A DNA stretch of 64,000 nt, taken from Microcebus murinus (lineage: Eukaryota; Chordata; Mammalia; Primates; Cheirogaleidae). The notes beneath the pieces are model-generated. The model ran no database searches. It was not told where the DNA came from and worked only from the letters and a program-made list of their open reading frames with translations. Positions 61,441-64,000 of the stretch are shown here, piece by piece. Position numbers and translations under genes: made by a program. Position 1 is the first letter of the stretch. Each line of letters begins with the position of its first letter. Location: assembly GCF_040939455.1 (NCBI RefSeq), contig NC_134109.1, forward strand, positions 68,860,501-68,924,500, given 5' to 3'.

Positions 61441-61710
61441 GTTTAATAGCAAACAATTAAAAAAGCGAATTTTTTAAATAGCAAACAACTTAAAAGGCAA
61501 ACTGAAGTATCTATTGGCAGGGAAATTAAACTGGAGTTTTATAAAAATAATTGAGCTGTTTAAAAGGGAGGTAGGTTTGTAAGTGCTGAAAGGGAGAGAT
61601 GGCCAAAGTGTATTATGTAGTGAAGAGAGTAAGTTACAGAACAATGTGATGTAAATGAAAATTATGTGTTCATACAAACATGTAGTAGGAAATTCAGTCA
61701 GCATTTTTTA
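61441..61710 (+). mobile_element. L1M LINE remnant, continuation after ERV-F
   Basis: 'gtttaatagcaaacaattaa' rejoins 'ggcactgttt' at 54137 into the usual L1M phrase about an isolated value in the 3' region. Its right end is uncertain. Confidence 0.6.
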
Positions 61711-61724
61711 AAGATGTGTGCAGT

Positions 61725-61741
61725 ACACACACACACACACA
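61725..61741 (+). repeat. (CA)n short microsatellite
   Basis: Eight to nine CA units. Confidence 0.9.
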
Positions 61742-61805
61742 AATCTTAATGTTTGTCACAGAGAGAGAAGCTATTGAGGAAGATTGTATTTTTCATTTCA
61801 AATCC

Positions 61806-61842
61806 ATCCTTCCTTCCTTTCCTTTCCTTCCTTTCTTTCTTT
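61806..61842 (+). repeat. (TTCC/TTTC)n pyrimidine tract
   Basis: CCTTCC and CTTT units that may derive from the T-rich tail of the antisense Alu arm that follows. Confidence 0.85.
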
Positions 61843-61945
61843 CAACAGGGTCTCACTCTGTTGCCCAGGCAAGAGTACATCATAGCTCACTGCAACCTCA
61901 AACTCCTGGGCTCATGTGATCCTCCTGCCTCAGCCTCCTGAGTAG
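61843..61945 (-). mobile_element. Alu right-arm fragment, split by a solo LTR
   Basis: 'gggtctcactctgttgccca' to 'cagcctcctgagtag' is the first part of an antisense Alu arm. It resumes at 62505-62537 ('gtagctgggactacaggtgc'). Confidence 0.9.
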
Positions 61946-62504
61946 TGAAACCACCCTTTAAAATTAATAAAGGCATGCAAGGTGAGAACTGTGGTAAGTA
62001 CCTAAACTCTGCAAAGGCACAGGCATAGTTAAAAATAACAACAATAACCAGCCATTGTCCCTTAGTTTGCTTTCCTGTAATTGCCACTCAGGAGTCACGC
62101 AGCAGATGGTCATAAAGATTCTTAGCTTTCTCCATAGATGAAATCGCCTTGTGAAACCTAAGGCTAGTTTTTGAGATATCTTCCAGGTCTTGCATTCCAG
62201 TGAACCACTGACCCACCCAGACCGGTGGCCCATACCAGAGAACTGACTCAGCAAGGAAGAGAATTTCTATGCCACTGTGGTTCTGCCCCAAACCCAGCCA
62301 GTTAGTGGACCCAATTGCCTAGCCCTTTGCCTGCCAAACTATCTAAAAATCCCTTTCTCCCAAATTCTCAGGGAGACAGGTTTGAGAACTTCCTCCCATC
62401 TTCTTGCATGGCACCTGTGAATTAAACTCTTTCTCTGGCCCTGCTGTCTCAGTGTATTGGCTTCCTCTTGAGCAGTGGGCAATGAACCTGGTAAGACTGT
62501 AACA
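61946..62504 (+). mobile_element. Solo LTR inserted in an Alu, same family as 20780-21372
   Basis: TGAAACCACCC to AGACTGTAACA, 559 bp. It is flanked by GTAG at 61942-61945 and 62505-62508. ATTAAA near 62421 may be the poly-A signal. Removing it restores the Alu arm exactly. The insertion is therefore younger than that Alu. Confidence 0.93.
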
Positions 62505-62538
62505 GTAGCTGGGACTACAGGTGCATGACATGACACCT

Positions 62539-62880
62539 GGCTAATTTTTTTTTTTTTTCTGAGACAGAGTCTCACTTTGTTGCCCGGGCTAGAGTGAGTG
62601 CTGTGGCGTCAGCCTAGCTCACAGCAACCTCAAACTCCTGGGCTCAAGCAATCCTCCTGCCTCAGTCTCCTGAGTAGCTGGGACTACAAGCATGTACTAC
62701 CATGCCCGGTGGTAATTTTTTCTATGTATTTTTTGCTGTCCAAGTAATTTCTTTCTATTTTTAGTATAGACAGGGTCTTGCTCTTGCTCAGGCTGGTCTC
62801 GAACTCCTGAGCTCAAATGATCCACCCACCTCAGCCTCCTAGAGTGATAGGATTACAGGCGTGAGCCACTGCGCCTGGCC
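62539..62880 (-). mobile_element. Alu SINE, complete dimer next to an extra arm
   Basis: Starts in a T-run directly after the old arm's 'ggctaattttt' and ends GTGAGCCACTGCGCCTGGCC. With 61843-62537 it makes a three-arm arrangement like that at 28546. Confidence 0.93.
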
Positions 62881-63095
62881 ATATCTCATTATTTTAAAAG
62901 TTTGCATCACTCTGATAGCTAATGAGTTTGGGCCTCTCTTTATATGTTTGCCAACCTGTTTTATTTCCTCTTTTGCAAATTGCCTATTCATTTCCTTTGT
63001 TTATTTTTCTTTTGAGGTTTCTGCTTTTAATCTTAATTTTAATAGTTCCTCGTATATGTTTGATACTGTATTAGTTTTTTAAAAATTAGTTTTAG
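62881..63095 (-). mobile_element. L1M antisense, left part
   Basis: 'gtttgcatcactctgatagc', 'cctattcatttcctttgttt' are the complement of the L1M ORF2 end and 3' region. It is split by the next Alu. Confidence 0.75.
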
Positions 63096-63432
63096 GCCGG
63101 GCGCGGTGGCTCACGCCTGTAATCCTAGCTCTTGGGAGGCCGAGGCGGGCGGATTGCTCAAGGTCAGGAGTTCAAAACCAGCCTGAGCAAGAGCGAGACC
63201 CCGTCTCTACTATAAACAGAAAGACATTAATTGGCCAACTGATATATATATATAAAAAATTAGCCGGGCATAGTGGCACATGCCTGTAGTCCCAGCTACT
63301 CGGGAGGCTGAGGCAGAAGGATCACTCGAGCCCAGGAGTTTGAGGTTGCTGTGAGCTAGGCTGACGCCACGGCACTCACTCTAGCCTGGACAACAAAGTG
63401 AGACTCTGTCTCAAAAAAAAAAAAAAATAAAT
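63096..63432 (+). mobile_element. Alu SINE, 'AGCTCTTGGG' variant, near-intact
   Basis: GGCCGGGCGCGGTGGCTCACGCC start with intact CpGs, left arm AGCTCTTGGGAGG and linker AACTGATATATATATA, as in the copy at 31376. The 15-bp duplication AAAAATTAGTTTTAG flanks it (63081-63095 and 63433-63447). Confidence 0.97.
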
Positions 63433-63447
63433 AAAAATTAGTTTTAG

Positions 63448-63910
63448 GTATAACAACACTCAATTTGTCATCTTTGTTAACATTGATCATGATGTTCTTC
63501 ATTAAATAAATTTCCTTAATTTGATGCAATTAACTTAATCAGTTTTGGCCTTGTGATTTGTTCTTTTGTTGTTCTTTTGAAGTCCTTCCCTGCCTCAGAA
63601 GCCAGGAAGATATTAACTCAAAATAGTTGTTGTTAACTTGCAACCTTTTGCCTTGAGGTCTTTCATCCTATTGGAGCTCTCCTTGTATACTCTGGTAGGT
63701 AAGAATACAGTTTAATTTTTTTCTCTCTAGTGAGACAGTTTTTGCAATACTACCTTCTAAGTAATATTTACTTTAGTCATTAAATTGTGATGCAATATTT
63801 ACAATATATAAAATTCTCATCTATAAATATGAACTGTTCTCTATTCTGTTCTATTTGTTCTTTTTTTGTTCTTGTGCCAATATCATATAGTATTTAATAT
63901 TTTTATCATG
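63448..63910 (-). mobile_element. L1M antisense, right part
   Basis: 'ttggccttgtgatttgttct', 'gaagtccttccctgcctcag' and 'tgttcttgtgccaatatcat' are the complement of L1M ORF2-end sequence. 63911-64000 holds nothing I can assign. Confidence 0.7.
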
Positions 63911-64000
63911 AGATATAAGACAAAGAAAAATGCACGGAACATAAATCTACCACTTAATGATTTAAAATGATCACGTAGGTCACTACCATGCAGGTTAAGA

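Overview
The window looks like intergenic DNA from a lemur-type (strepsirrhine) primate. The main clue is about fifteen Alu dimers of the lemur form: many have a left-right linker reading TAGAAAGAAATTAATTGG, and their right arms read TTGCTGTGAGCTAGGCTGA. There is also an old 7SL-derived FLAM monomer, and MIR, L2, MaLR and L1M fossils shared by placental mammals. A tiny TTAA-flanked piggyBac-like element is compatible with a mouse-lemur-like genome, but the species is inferred. I found no host protein-coding exon, no functional tRNA or rRNA gene and no CRISPR. Every long or meaningful reading frame belongs to a retroelement.

Layout. 1-3.7 kb: unassigned sequence with one Alu, a MIR and simple repeats. 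3.7-12.1 kb: an 8.4-kb minus-strand provirus (here 'ERV-A') with two 683-bp LTRs that I read as identical, a 4-bp target duplication, a tRNA-Ser primer site and a 7-kb interior without visible gag, pol or env. It sits in an old L1M. 12-24 kb: mostly unassigned, with a piggyBac-like MITE, three Alus, an LTR nested in an LTR, a solo LTR in an L2, and a MIR. 24-29.3 kb: a nested stack in which an MLT1-type LTR was split by a young L1 and by a solo LTR, each of which carries an Alu. 30.1-37.6 kb: a decayed plus-strand class I provirus ('ERV-E') with RT, RNase H, integrase and Env remnants. 38-44 kb: a Tigger-like fragment, three Alus and an internally deleted L1 inside an LTR-like repeat. 44.4-47.5 kb: an ERV-L pol fossil. 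48.8-52.9 kb: an old L1 with an inverted 5' part. 54.1-61.4 kb: a second provirus ('ERV-F') related to ERV-E, inserted in another L1M. 61.4-64 kb: an Alu arm split by a solo LTR, two more Alus and an antisense L1M.

Nothing here appears to work as a pathway. The organisation is one of successive insertions whose target-site duplications give their order. The most unusual items are (1) the gene-less provirus with identical LTRs, which also carries an antisense piece of L1 endonuclease sequence; (2) near full-length tRNA-Glu-like sequences at matching positions in ERV-E and ERV-F, the latter still followed by CCA; and (3) the 73-bp piggyBac-like MITE. All coordinates and alignments were made by eye.
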